Below are positions 1 to 10,140 of a DNA stretch of 64,000 bases, in pieces. Position 1 is the stretch's first letter, and the number at the start of each line of letters is the position of its first letter. The notes under the pieces were generated by a model. It saw only the letters and a program-made list of their open reading frames with translations. It did no database searches and was not told where the DNA came from. The translations under genes were made by a program, and so were the position numbers. Source of the DNA: Canna indica. Lineage: Eukaryota; Streptophyta; Magnoliopsida; Zingiberales; Cannaceae. The stretch spans positions 53,495,501 to 53,559,500 of the forward strand of contig CP136898.1 of NCBI GenBank assembly GCA_034359265.1, read 5' to 3'.

Positions 1-95
1 AAAGTTCAATCAGTAGGCTTCGTTCAGCATTCTGTTCGAAAAACTGTGTAATTCTTTGCATTAGTCTGTCAAAAATAACTCGATTAACAACTTAT
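1..95. repeat. Partial monomer at left edge (D-family, probably type M)
   Basis: This is the 3' part of a D-family monomer: it has CAGTAGGCTTCGTTCAGCAT and CGAAAAACTGTGTAATTC. It is followed by a type-L monomer, so type M is most likely, because M-L pairs close many HOR units in this window. The left end is cut by the window. Confidence 0.85.
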
Positions 96-257
96 CCCAT
101 CACAGTGAATGTTCTGGAGTTGCTCGGGACTCAGATTGCTGGGCATTTCGAGTCGATACCCCGAAGTTCAATCAGTCGGCTTCGTTCAAGTTTCTATTCG
201 AAATATCTTGCAATTCTTTGCATTAGTCTATCAAAAATAACTCGATTAACAACTTAT
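96..257. repeat. Monomer type L, end of a truncated HOR unit
   Basis: A 162-bp L monomer recognised by GTTGCTCGGGACTC, TTCGAGTCGATACC and CAAGTTTCTATTCGAAATAT. It carries a private GGGCATTTCG where other copies have GGGCGTTTCG. It closes the HOR unit that began outside the window. Confidence 0.9.
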
Positions 258-420
258 CCCATCACAGTGAACGTTCTGGAGTCGGTCGGGACTCAGATTG
301 CTAGGCGTTTCGAGCCGATACCCCGAAGTTCAATTAGTCGGCTTCGTTCAAGATTCTATTCGAAAAAATCTTGCAATTCATTGCATTAGTCTATCAAAAA
401 TAACTCGATTAACAAATTCT
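258..420. repeat. Monomer type A (exemplar, 163 bp)
   Basis: Type A is the HOR landmark. It has GAGTCGGTCGGGACTC, TTCAATTAGTCGGCTTC (ATTAG where most types have ATCAG), an extra base in the A-tract (CGAAAAAATC), AATTCATTGC and the ending ACAAATTCT. The extra A makes it 163 bp and shifts the reading frame of anything crossing it. Subtypes differ at GCTAGGCG, GCTGGGCG, GCGAGGCG or GCAGGGCG. From about 23.7 kb many copies carry CTTCATTCAAG and TATTCAAAAAAATC instead. Confidence 0.95.
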
Positions 421-582
421 CCCATCACAGTGAATGTTCTGGAGTCGGTCGGGACTCAGATTTCTGGTCGTTTCGAGTCGATACCCCGAAGTTCAATCAG
501 TCGGCTTCGTTCAAGATTCTATTCGAAAATTCTTGCAATTCTTTGCATCAGTCAGTCAAAAATAACTCGATTAACAACTAAT
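421..582. repeat. Monomer type B (exemplar)
   Basis: Type B follows A. It has GAGTCGGTCGGGACTC, ATTTCTGGTCGTTTCGAGTC, TATTCGAAAATTCTTGC and the diagnostic CATCAGTCAGTC. Its last bases are either CTAAT or CTTAT, and this difference separates HOR lineages along the array. Confidence 0.95.
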
Positions 583-744
583 CCCATCACAGTGAATGTT
601 CTGGAGTCGGTCGGGACTCAGATTGCTGGGCGTTTCCAGCCAATACCCCGAAGTTCAATCAGTCGGCTTCGTTCAAGATTCTATTCAAAAAATCTTGCAA
701 TTCTTTGCATTAGTCTGTCAAAAATAACTCGATTAACAACTTCT
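583..744. repeat. Monomer type C (exemplar)
   Basis: Type C is diagnosed by CGTTTCCAGCCAATACC, TATTCAAAAAATCTTGC and the ending AACTTCT. It shares the GAGTC(6 nt)GACTC dyad with A and B. Confidence 0.95.
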
Positions 745-906
745 CCCATCACAGTGAATGTTCTGGAATCGCCCGGGACTTAGATTTCTGGTAGTTTCGA
801 GTCGATACCTGAAAGTTCAATCAGTAGGCTTCGTTCAGCAATCTGTTCGAAAAACTGTGTAATTCTTTGCATTAGTCAATCAAAAATAACTCGATTAACA
901 ACTTAT
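745..906. repeat. Monomer type D (exemplar)
   Basis: Type D belongs to the second monomer family, with GGAATCGCCCGGGAC (containing the palindrome CCCGGG), GATACCTGAAAG, CAGTAGGCTTCGTTCAGCAA and AAAACTGTGTAATTC. This left-edge lineage carries GGGACTTAG and GGTAGTTTCG, variants seen again in the D copies of the units starting at 1393, 4147, 5768 and 10141. Confidence 0.94.
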
Positions 907-1068
907 CCCATCACAGTGAATGTTCTGGAGTTGCTCGGGACTCAGATTGCTGGGCGTTTCAAGCTAATACCCCGAAGTTCAATCAGTCGGCTTCGTTCAA
1001 GATTCTATTCGAAAAATCTTGCAATTCTTTGTATTAGTTTGTCAAAAATAACTCGATTAACAACTTCT
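907..1068. repeat. Monomer type E (exemplar)
   Basis: Type E has GGAGTTGCTCGGGACTC, CGTTTCAAGCTAATACC (CGAGCCAATACC in other lineages), TTTGTATTAGTTTGTC and the ending AACTTCT. Confidence 0.93.
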
Positions 1069-1230
1069 CCCATCAAAGTGAATGTTCTGGAATCGCCCGG
1101 GACTCAGATTTCTGGTCGTTTCGAGTCGATACCTGAAAGTTCAATCAGTAGGCTTCGTTCAGCATTCTGTTCGAAAAACTGTGTAATTGTTTGCATTAGT
1201 TTGTCAAAAACAACTCGATTAACAACTTAT
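1069..1230. repeat. Monomer type F (exemplar)
   Basis: Type F is the second D-family monomer of the heptamer. It has GGAATCGCCCGGGAC, CAGCATTCTGTTCG, GTAATTGTTTGCATTAG and TCAAAAACAACTCG. In this lineage it begins CCCATCAAAGTG rather than CCCATCACAGTG. Dodecamer copies carry GGAAGCGCCC and a D-like 3' half. Confidence 0.93.
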
Positions 1231-1392
1231 CCCATCACAGTGAATGTTCTGGAGTTGCTCGGGACTCAGATTGCTGGGCGTTTCGAGCCGATACCCCGAA
1301 GTTCAATCAGTCGACTTCGTTCAAGATTCTATTCGAAATATCTTGCAATTCTTTGCATTAGTCTATCAAAAATAACTCGATTAACAACTTAT
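1231..1392. repeat. Monomer type G (exemplar)
   Basis: Type G closes the heptamer. It has GGAGTTGCTCGGGACTC, TTCGAGCCGATACC, AGATTCTATTCGAAATATC and TAGTCTATC. Left-edge copies have CAGTCGACTTCG; most later copies have CAGTCGGCTTCG. Confidence 0.93.
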
Positions 1393-2527
1393 CCCATCAC
1401 AGTGAACGTTCTGGAGTCGGTCGGGACTCAAATTGCAGGGCGTTTCGAGCCGATACCCCGAAGTTCAATTAGTCGGCTTCGTTCAAGATTCTATTCGAAA
1501 AAATCTTGCAATTCATTGCATTAATCTATCAAAAATAACACGATTAACAAATTCTCCCATCACAGTGAATGTTCTGGAGTCGGTCGGGACTCAGATTTCT
1601 GGTCGTTTCGAGTCGATACCCCGAAGTTCAATCAGTCGGCTTCGTTCAAGATTCTATTCGAAAATTCTTGCAATTCTTTGCATCAGTCAGTCAAAAATAA
1701 CTCGATTAACAACTAATCCCATCACAGTGAATGTTCTGGAGTCGGTCGGGACTCAGATTGCTGGGCGTTTCCAGCCAATACCCCGAAGTTCAATCAGTCG
1801 GCTTCGTTCAAGATTCTATTCAAAAAATCTTGCAATTCTTTGCATTAGTCTGTCAAAAATAACTCGATTAACAACTTCTCCCATCACAGTGAATGTTCTG
1901 GAATCGCCCGGGACTTAGATTTCTGGTAGTTTCGAGTCGATACCTGAAAGTTCAATCAGTAGGCTTCGTTCAGCAATCTGTTCGAAAAACTGTGTAATTC
2001 TTTGCATTAGTCAATCAAAAATAACTCGATTAACAACTTATCCCATCACAGTGAATGTTCTGGAGTTGCTCGGGACTCAGATTGCTGGGCGTTTCAAGCT
2101 AATACCCCGAAGTTCAATCAGTCGGCTTCGTTCAAGATTCTATTCGAAAAATCTTGCAATTCTTTGTATTAGTTTGTCAAAAATAACTCGATTAACAACT
2201 TCTCCCATCAAAGTGAATGTTCTGGAATCGCCCGGGACTCAGATTTCTGGTCGTTTCGAGTCGATACCTGAAAGTTCAATCAGTAGGCTTCGTTCAGCAT
2301 TCTGTTCGAAAAACTGTGTAATTGTTTGCATTAGTTTGTCAAAAACAACTCGATTAACAACTTATCCCATCACAGTGAATGTTCTGGAGTTGCTCGGGAC
2401 TCAGATTGCTGGGCGTTTCGAGCCGATACCCCGAAGTTCAATCAGTCGACTTCGTTCAAGATTCTATTCGAAATATCTTGCAATTCTTTGCATTAGTCTA
2501 TCAAAAATAACTCGATTAACAACTTAT
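1393..2527. repeat. HOR unit 2, heptamer A-B-C-D-E-F-G (1135 bp)
   Basis: Almost identical to unit 1. Private variants are GCAGGGCG in A and AATAACACGATT near 1534-1545. Confidence 0.95.
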
Positions 2528-3176
2528 CCCATCACAGTGAACGTTCTGGAGTCGGTCGGGACTCAAATTGCTGGGCGTTTCGAGCCGATACCCCGAAGTT
2601 CAATTAGTCGGCTTCGTTCAAGATTCTATTCGAAAAAATCTTGCAATTCATTGCATTAATCTATCAAAAATAACTCGATTAACAAATTCTCCCATCACAG
2701 TGAATGTTCTGGAGTCGGTCGGGACTCAGATTTCTGGTCGTTTCGAGTCGATACCCCGAAGTTCAATCAGTCGGCTTCGTTCAAGATTCTATTCGAAAAT
2801 TCTTGCAATTCTTTGCATCAGTCAGTCAAAAATAACTCGATTAACAACTTATCCCATCACAGTGAATGTTGTGGAGTTGGTCGGGACTCAGATTGCTGGG
2901 CGTTTCCAGCCAATACCCCGAAGTTCAATCAGTCGGCTTCGTTCAAGATTCTATTCAAAAAATCTTGCAATTCTTTGCATTAGTCTGTCAAAAATAACTC
3001 GATTAACAACTTCTCCCATCACAGTGAATGTTCTGGAATTGCCCGGGACTCAGATTTCTGGTCGTTTCGAGTCGATACCTGAAAGTTCAATCAGTAGGCT
3101 TCGTTCAGCAATCTGTTCGAAAAACTGTGTAATTCTTTGCATTAGTCTGTCAAAAATAACTCGATTAACAACTTAT

Positions 3177-3338
3177 CCCATCACAGTGAATGGTCTGGAG
3201 TTGCTCGGGACTCAGATTGCTGGGCGTTTCGAGCCGATACCCTGAAGTTCAATCAGTCGGCTTCGTTCAAGATTCTATTCGAAATATCTTGCAATTCTTT
3301 GCATTAGTCTATCAAAAATAACTCGATTAACAACTTTT
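3177..3338. repeat. Monomer type K (exemplar)
   Basis: K is a G-like monomer with GAATGGTCTGGAG, GATACCCTGAAGTTC (creating an in-frame TGA) and the ending AACTTTT. It always opens the K-J-H-I-M-L cassette here, except at the end of the 34440-35574 unit. Confidence 0.93.
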
Positions 3339-3499
3339 CCCATCACACTGAATGTTCTGGAGTCCCCGGGACTCAGATTTTCGGTCGTTTCGAGTCGATA
3401 CCCGAAAGTTCAATCAGTAGGCTTCGTTCAGCATTCTGTTCAAAACACCGTGTAATTCTTTGCATCAGTCTGTCAAAAATAACTCGATTAACAACTTAT
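3339..3499. repeat. Monomer type J (exemplar, 161 bp)
   Basis: J is a D-family monomer one base short. It has CCCATCACACTGAATG, GGAGTCCCCGGGACTC, ATTTTCGGTCG, GATACCCGAAAG and TTCAAAACACCGTG. The lost base lies in the GTCCCCGGG segment. Confidence 0.93.
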
Positions 3500-3661
3500 C
3501 CCATCACAGTGATTGTTCTGGAGTCGGTCGGGACTCAGATTTCTGGTCGTTTCGAGTCGATTCCCCGAAGTTCAATCTGTCGGCTTCGTTCAAGATTCTA
3601 TTCAAAAAATCTTGCAATTCTTTGCATCAGTCAGTCAAAAATAACTCGATTAACAACTTAT
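3500..3661. repeat. Monomer type H (exemplar)
   Basis: H is a B-like monomer with CACAGTGATTGTTCTGG, GAGTCGATTCCCCGAAG and CATCAGTCAGTC. Copies before 12 kb have CAATCTGTCGG (CAATCTTTCGG in one at 9490-9651); copies after 23 kb have CAATCAGTCGG. Confidence 0.93.
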
Positions 3662-3822
3662 CCCATCACAGTGAATGTTCTGGAGTCGGTCGGGACTCAG
3701 ATTGCTTGGCGTTTCCAGCCGATACCCCGAAGCTCAATCAGTCGGCTTCGTTCAAGATTCTATTCGAAAAATCTTGCAATTCTTTGCATTAGTCTGTCAA
3801 AAATAACTCGATTAACAACTAT
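3662..3822. repeat. Monomer type I (exemplar, 161 bp)
   Basis: I is a C-like monomer with TTTCCAGCCGATACC, CGAAGCTCAATCAG and a one-base deletion at its end (AACTATCCC instead of AACTTATCCC), giving 161 bp. Confidence 0.93.
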
Positions 3823-3984
3823 CCCATCACAGTGAATGTTCTGGAATCGCCCGGGACTCAGATTTCTGGTCGTTTCGAGTCGTTACCTTAAAGTTCAATC
3901 AGTAGGCTTCGTTCAGCATTCTGTTCGAAAAACTGTGTAATTCTTTGCATTAGTCTGTCAAAAATAACTCGATTAACAACTTAT
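3823..3984. repeat. Monomer type M (exemplar)
   Basis: M is the D-family monomer that follows I. This lineage has GTCGTTACCTTAAAG. Later lineages have TCTGAAATCGCC with CTTCGTTAAGCATTC, or CAGTAGTCTTCG. M is nearly always followed by L. Confidence 0.9.
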
Positions 3985-4146
3985 CCCATCACAGTGAATG
4001 TTCTGGAGTTGCTCGGGACTCAGATTGCTGGGCGTTTCGAGTCGATACCCCGAAGTTCAATCAGTCGGCTTCGTTCAAGTTTCTATTCGAAATATCTTGC
4101 AATTCTTTGCATTAGTCTATCAAAAATAACTCGATTAACAACTTAT
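3985..4146. repeat. Monomer type L (exemplar)
   Basis: L is a G-like monomer with TTCGAGTCGATACC and CAAGTTTCTATTCGAAATAT. It normally precedes a type A and so closes HOR units. Confidence 0.93.
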
Positions 4147-5767
4147 CCCATCACAGTGAACGTTCTGGAGTCGGTCGGGACTCAGATTGCTAGGCGTTTC
4201 GAGCCGATACCCCGAAGTTCAATTAGTCGGCTTCGTTCAAGATTCTATTCGAAAAAATCTTGCAATTCATTGCATTAGTCTATCAAAAATAACTCGATTA
4301 ACAAATTCTCCCATCACAGTGAATGTTCTGGAGTCGGTCGGGACTCAGATTTCTGGTCGTTTCGAGTCGATACCCCGAAGTTCAATCAGTCGGCTTCGTT
4401 CAAGATTCTATTCGAAAATTCTTGCAATTCTTTGCATCAGTCAGTCAAAAATAACTCGATTAACAACTAATCCCATCACAGTGAATGTTCTGGAGTCGGT
4501 CGGGATTCAGATTGCTGGGCGTTTCCAGCCAATACCCCGTAGTTCAATCAGTCGGCTTCGTTCAAGATTCTATTCAAAAAATCTTGCAATTCTTTGCATT
4601 AGTCTGTCAAAAATAACTCGATTAACAACTTCTCCCATCACAGTGAATGTTCTGGAATCGCCCGGGACTTAGATTTCTGGTAGTTTCGAGTCGATACCGG
4701 AAAGTTCAATCAGTAGGCTTCGTTCAGCAATCTGTTCGAAAAACTGTGTAATTCTTTGCATTAGTCAATCAAAAATAACTCGATTAACAACTTATCCCAT
4801 CACAGTGAATGTTCTGGAGTTGCTCGGGACTCAGATTGCTGGGCGTTTCAAGCTAATACCCCGAAGTTCAATCAGTCGGCTTCGTTCAAGATTCTATTCG
4901 AAAAATCTTGCAATTCTTTGTATTAGTTTGTCAAAAATAACTCGATTAACAACTTCTCCCATCAAAGTGAATGTTCTGGAATCGCCCGGGACTCAGATTT
5001 CTGGTCGTTTCGAGTCGATACCTGAAAGTTCAATCAGTAGGCTTCGTTCAGCATTCTGTTCGAAAAACTGTGTAATTGTTTGCATTAGTTTGTCAAAAAC
5101 AACTCGATTAACAACTTATCCCATCACAGTGAATGTTCTGGAGTTGCTCGGGACTCAGATTGCTGGGCGTTTCGAGCCGATACCCCGAAGTTCAATCAGT
5201 CGACTTCGTTCAAGATTCTATTCGAAATATCTTGCAATTCTTTGCATTAGTCAATCAAAAATAACTCGATTAACAACTTATCCCATCACAGTGAATGTTC
5301 TGGAGTTGCTCGGGACTCAGATTGCTGGGCGTTTCAAGCTAATACCCCGAAGTTCAATCAGTCGGCTTCGTTCAAGATTCTATTCGAAAAATCTTGCAAT
5401 TCTTTGTATTAGTTTGTCAAAAATAACTCGATTAACAACTTCTCCCATCAAAGTGAATGTTCTGGAATCGCCCGGGACTCAGATTTCTGGTCGTTTCGAG
5501 TCGATACCTGAAAGTTCAATCAGTAGGCTTCGTTCAGCATTCTGTTCGAAAAACTGTGTAATTGTTTGCATTAGTTTGTCAAAAACAACTCGATTAACAA
5601 CTTATCCCATCACAGTGAATGTTCTGGAGTTGCTCGGGACTCAGATTGCTGGGCGTTTCGAGCCGATACCCCGAAGTTCAATCAGTCGACTTCGTTCAAG
5701 ATTCTATTCGAAATATCTTGCAATTCTTTGCATTAGTCTATCAAAAATAACTCGATTAACAACTTAT
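4147..5767. repeat. HOR unit 4, expanded heptamer A-B-C-D-E-F-G*-E-F-G (1621 bp)
   Basis: The E-F-G triplet occurs twice in tandem (4796-5281 and 5282-5767). The first G is chimeric: its 3' end carries TAGTCAATC, the type-D ending. This gives ten monomers with no 161-bp member. Private variants include GGGATTCAG in C and GATACCGGAAAG in D. Confidence 0.94.
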
Positions 5768-6902
5768 CCCATCACAGTGAACGTTCTGGAGTCGGTCGGG
5801 ACTCAAGTTGCTGGGCGTTTCGAGCCGATACCCCGAAGTTCAATTAGTCGGCTTCGTTCAAGATTCTATTCGAAAAAATCTTGCAATTCATTGCATTAAT
5901 CTATCAAAAATAACTCGATTAACAAATTCTCCCATCACAGTGAATGTTCTGGAGTCGGTCGGGACTCAGATTTCTGGTCGTTTCGAGTCGATACCCCGAA
6001 GTTCAATCAGTCGGCTTCGTTCAAGATTCTATTCGAAAATTCTTGCAATTCTTTGCATCAGTCAGTCAAAAATAACTCGATTAACAACTAATCCCATCAC
6101 AGTGAATGTTCTGGAGTCGGTCGGGACTCAGATTGCTGGGCGTTTCCAGCCAATACCCCGAAGTTCAATCAGTCGGCTTCGTTCAAGATTCTATTCAAAA
6201 AATCTTGCAATTCTTTGCATTAGTCTGTCAAAAATAACTCGATTAACAACTTCTCCCATCACAGTGAATGTTCTGGAATCGCCCGGGACTTAGATTTCTG
6301 GTAGTTTCGAGTCGATACCTGAAAGTTCAATCAGTAGGCTTCGTTCAGCAATCTGTTCGAAAAACTGTGTAATTCTTTGCATTAGTCAATCAAAAATAAC
6401 TCGATTAACAACTTATCCCATCACAGTGAATGTTCTGGAGTTGCTCGGGACTCAGATTGCTGGGCGTTTCAAGCTAATACCCCGAAGTTCAATCAGTCGG
6501 CTTCGTTCAAGATTCTATTCGAAAAATCTTGCAATTCTTTGTATTAGTTTGTCAAAAATAACTCGATTAACAACTTCTCCCATCAAAGTGAATGTTCTGG
6601 AATCGCCCGGGACTCAGATTTCTGGTCGTTTCGAGTCGATACCTGAAAGTTCAATCAGTAGGCTTCGTTCAGCATTCTGTTCGAAAAACTGTGTAATTGT
6701 TTGCATTAGTTTGTCAAAAACAACTCGATTAACAACTTATCCCATCACAGTGAATGTTCTGGAGTTGCTCGGGACTCAGATTGCTGGGCGTTTCGAGCCG
6801 ATACCCCGAAGTTCAATCAGTCGACTTCGTTCAAGATTCTATTCGAAATATCTTGCAATTCTTTGCATTAGTCTATCAAAAATAACTCGATTAACAACTT
6901 AT
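5768..6902. repeat. HOR unit 5, heptamer (1135 bp)
   Basis: A-B-C-D-E-F-G of the left-edge lineage, with GGGACTTAG in D. A carries ACTCAAGTTGCTGGG, private to this copy. Confidence 0.95.
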
Positions 6903-8521
6903 CCCATCACAGTGAATGTTCTGGAGTCGGTCGGGACTCAAATTGCTGGGCGTTTCGAGCCGATACCCCGAAGTTCAATTAGTCGGCTTCGTTCAAGATT
7001 CTATTCGAAAAAATCTTGCAATTCATTGCATTAATCTATCAAAAATAACTCGATTAACAAATTCTCCCATCACAGTGAATGTTCTGGAGTCGGTCGGGAC
7101 TCAGATTTCTGGTCGTTTCGAGTCGATACCCCGAAGTTCAATCAGTCGGCTTCGTTCAAGATTCTATTCGAAAATTCTTGCAATTCTTTGCATCAGTCAG
7201 TCAAAAATAACTCGATTAACAACTTATCCCATCACAGTGAATGTTGTGGAGTCGGTCGGGACTCAGATTGCTGGGCGTTTCCAGCCAATACCCCGAAGTT
7301 CAATCAGTCGGCTTCGTTCAAGATTCTATTCAAAAAATCTTGCAATTCTTTGCATTAGTCTGTCAAAAATAACTCGATTAACAACTTCTCCCATCACAGT
7401 GAATGTTCTGGAATTGCCCGGGACTCAGATTTCTGGTCGTTTCGAGTCGATACCTGAAAGTTCAATCAGTAGGCTTCGTTCAGTAATCTGTTCGAAAAAC
7501 TGTGTAATTCTTTGCATTAGTCTGTCAAAAATAACTCGATTAACAACTTATCCCATCACAGTGAATGGTCTGGAGTTGCTCGGGACTCAGATTGCTGGGC
7601 GTTTCGAGCCGATACCCTGAAGTTCAATCAGTCGGCTTCGTTCAAGATTCTATTCGAAATATCTTGCAATTCTTTGCATTAGTCTATCAAAAATAACTCG
7701 ATTAACAACTTTTCCCATCACACTGAATGTTCTGGAGTCCCCGGGACTCAGATTTTCGGTCGTTTCGAGTCGATACCCGAAAGTTCAATCAGTAGGCTTC
7801 GTTCAGCATTCTGTTCAAAACACCGTGTAATTCTTTGCATCAGTCTGTCAAAAATAACTCGATTAACAACTTATCCCATCACAGTGATTGTTCTGGAGTC
7901 GGTCGGGACTCAGATTTCTGGTCGTTTCGAGTCGATTCCCCGAAGTTCAATCTGTCGGCTTCGTTCAAGATTCTATTCAAAAAATCTTGCAATTCTTTGC
8001 ATCAGTCAGTCAAAAATAACTCGATTAACAACTTATCCCATCACAGTGAATGTTCTGGAGTCGGTCGGGACTCAGATTGCTGGGCGTTTCCAGCCGATAC
8101 CCCGAAGCTCAATCAGTCGGCTTCGTTCAAGATTCTATTCGAAAAATCTTGCAATTCTTTGCATTAGTCTGTCAAAAATAACTCGATTAACAACTATCCC
8201 ATCATAGTGAATGTTCTGGAATCGCCCGGGACTCAGATTTCTGGTCGTTTCGAGTCGTTACCTGAAAGTTCAATCAGTAGGCTTCGTTCAGCATTCTGTT
8301 CGAAAAACTGTGTAATTCTTTGCATTAGTCTGTCAAAAATAACTCGATTAACAACTTATCCCATCACAGTGAATGTTCTGGAGTTGCTCGGGACTCAGAT
8401 TGCTGGGCGTTTCGAGTCGATACCCCGAAGTTCAATCAGTCGGCTTCGTTCAAGTTTCTATTCGAAATATCTTGCAATTCTTTGCATTAGTCTATCAAAA
8501 ATAACTCGATTAACAACTTAT
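6903..8521. repeat. HOR unit 6, decamer A-B-C-D-K-J-H-I-M-L (1619 bp)
   Basis: Its 5' half matches unit 3 (GTTGTGG in C), and its I-M-L part matches the end of unit 8, 3562 bp downstream (CCCATCATAGTG at the start of M). D carries CAGTAATCTG. Confidence 0.94.
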
Positions 8522-10140
8522 CCCATCACAGTGAATGTTCTGGAGTCGGTCGGGACTCAGATTGCTAGGCGTTTCGAGCCGATACCCCGAAGTTCAATTA
8601 GTCGGCTTCGTTCAAGATTCTATTCGAAAAAATCTTGCAATTCATTGCATTAGTCTATCAAAAATAACTCGATTAACAAATTCTCCCATCACAGTGAATG
8701 TTCTGGAGTCGGTCGTGACTCAGATTTCTGGTCGTTTCGAGTCGATACCCCGAAGTTCAATCAGTCGGCTTCGTTCAAGATTCTATTCGAAAATTCTTGC
8801 AATTCTTTGCATCAGTCAGTCAAAAATAACTCGATTAACAACTTATCCCATCACAGTGAATGTTCTGGAGTCGGTCGGGACTCAGATTGCTGGGCGTTTC
8901 CAGCCAATACCCCGAAGTTCAATCAGTCGGCTTCGTTCAAGATTCTATTCAAAAAATCTTGCAATTCTTTGCATTAGTCTGTCAAAAATAACTCGATTAA
9001 CAACTTCTCCCATCACAGTGAATGTTCTGGAATCGCCCGGGACTCAGATTTCTGGTCGTTTCGAGTCGATACCTGAAAGTTCAATCAGTAGGCTTCGTTC
9101 AGCAATCTGTTCGAAAAACTGTGTAATTCTTTGCATTAGTCTGTCAAAAATAACTCGATTAACAACTTATCCCATCACAGTGAATGGTCTGGAGTTGCTC
9201 GGGACTCAGATTGCTGGGCGTTTCGAGCCGATACCCTGAAGTTCAATCAGTCGGCTTCGTTCAAGATTCTATTCGAAATATCTTGCAATTCTTTGCATTA
9301 GTCTATCAAAAATAACTCGATTAACAACTTTTCCCATCACACTGAATGTTCTGGAGTCCCCGGGACTCAGATTTTCGGTCGTTTCGAGTCGATACCCGAA
9401 AGTTCAATCAGTAGGCTTCGTTCAGCATTCTGTTCAAAACACCGTGTAATTCTTTGCATCAGTCTGTCAAAAATAACTCGATTAACAACTTATCCCATCA
9501 CAGTGATTGTTCTGGAGTCGGTCGGGACTCAGATTTCTGGTCGTTTCGAGTCGATTCCCCGAAGTTCAATCTTTCGGCTTCGTTCAAGATTCTATTCAAA
9601 AAATCTTGCAATTCTTTGCATCAGTCAGTCAAAAATAACTCGATTAACAACTTATCCCATCACAGTGAATGTTCTGGAGTCGGTCGGGACTCAGATTGCT
9701 TGGCGTTTCCAGCCGATACCCCGAAGCTCAATCAGTCGGCTTCGTTCAAGATTCTATTCGAAAAATCTTGCAATTCTTTGCATTAGTCTGTCAAAAATAA
9801 CTCGATTAACAACTATCCCATCACAGTGAATGTTCTGGAATCGCCCGGGACTCAGATTTCTGGTCGTTTCGAGTCGTTACCTTAAAGTTCAATCAGTAGG
9901 CTTCGTTCAGCATTCTGTTCGAAAAACTATGTAATTCTTTGCATTAGTCTGTCAAAAATAACTCGATTAACAACTTATCCCATCACAGTGAATGTTCTGG
10001 AGTTGCTCGGGACTCAGATTGCTGGGCGTTTCGAGTCGATACCCCGAAGTTCAATCAGTCGGCTTCGTTCAAGTTTCTATTCGAAATATCTTGCAATTCT
10101 TTGCATTAGTCTATCAAAAATAACTCGATTAACAACTTAT
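8522..10140. repeat. HOR unit 7, decamer A-B-C-D-K-J-H-I-M-L (1619 bp)
   Basis: Its I-M part resembles unit 3 (GCTTGGCG, TACCTTAAAG). Private variants are GTCGTGACTC in B, CAATCTTTCGG in H and AAAACTATGTAATTC in M. Confidence 0.94.

Larger units (their letters stand above)
258..1392. repeat. HOR unit 1, heptamer A-B-C-D-E-F-G (1135 bp)
   Basis: Seven monomers, 163 + 6 x 162 bp. The next unit is a near copy exactly 1135 bp away. Lineage marks are GGGACTTAG in D, CATCAAAGTG in F and AGTCGACTTC in G. Confidence 0.95.
2528..4146. repeat. HOR unit 3, decamer A-B-C-D-K-J-H-I-M-L (1619 bp)
   Basis: Equivalent to the dodecamer without E-F. C has GTTGTGGAGTTGG, D has GGAATTGCCC, I has GCTTGGCG and M has TACCTTAAAG. 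GTTGTGG is shared only with the unit at 6903. Confidence 0.94.
3177..4146. repeat. K-J-H-I-M-L cassette (970 bp), exemplar
   Basis: A six-monomer module that stands where heptamers have G. Replacing the 162-bp G by this module turns the 1135-bp heptamer into the 1943-bp dodecamer exactly. Other copies: 7552-8521, 9171-10140, 11114-12083, 22781-23750, 24724-25693, 28934-29903, 30877-31846, 38330-39299 and 55191-56160. Confidence 0.93.

Noticed and set aside
258..420. CENP-B box
   Set aside because: On the minus strand CTTCGGGGTATCGGCTC resembles the TTCG-4nt-A-2nt-CGGG core, but the last four bases are GGCT, not CGGG. I found no full match in the monomer types.
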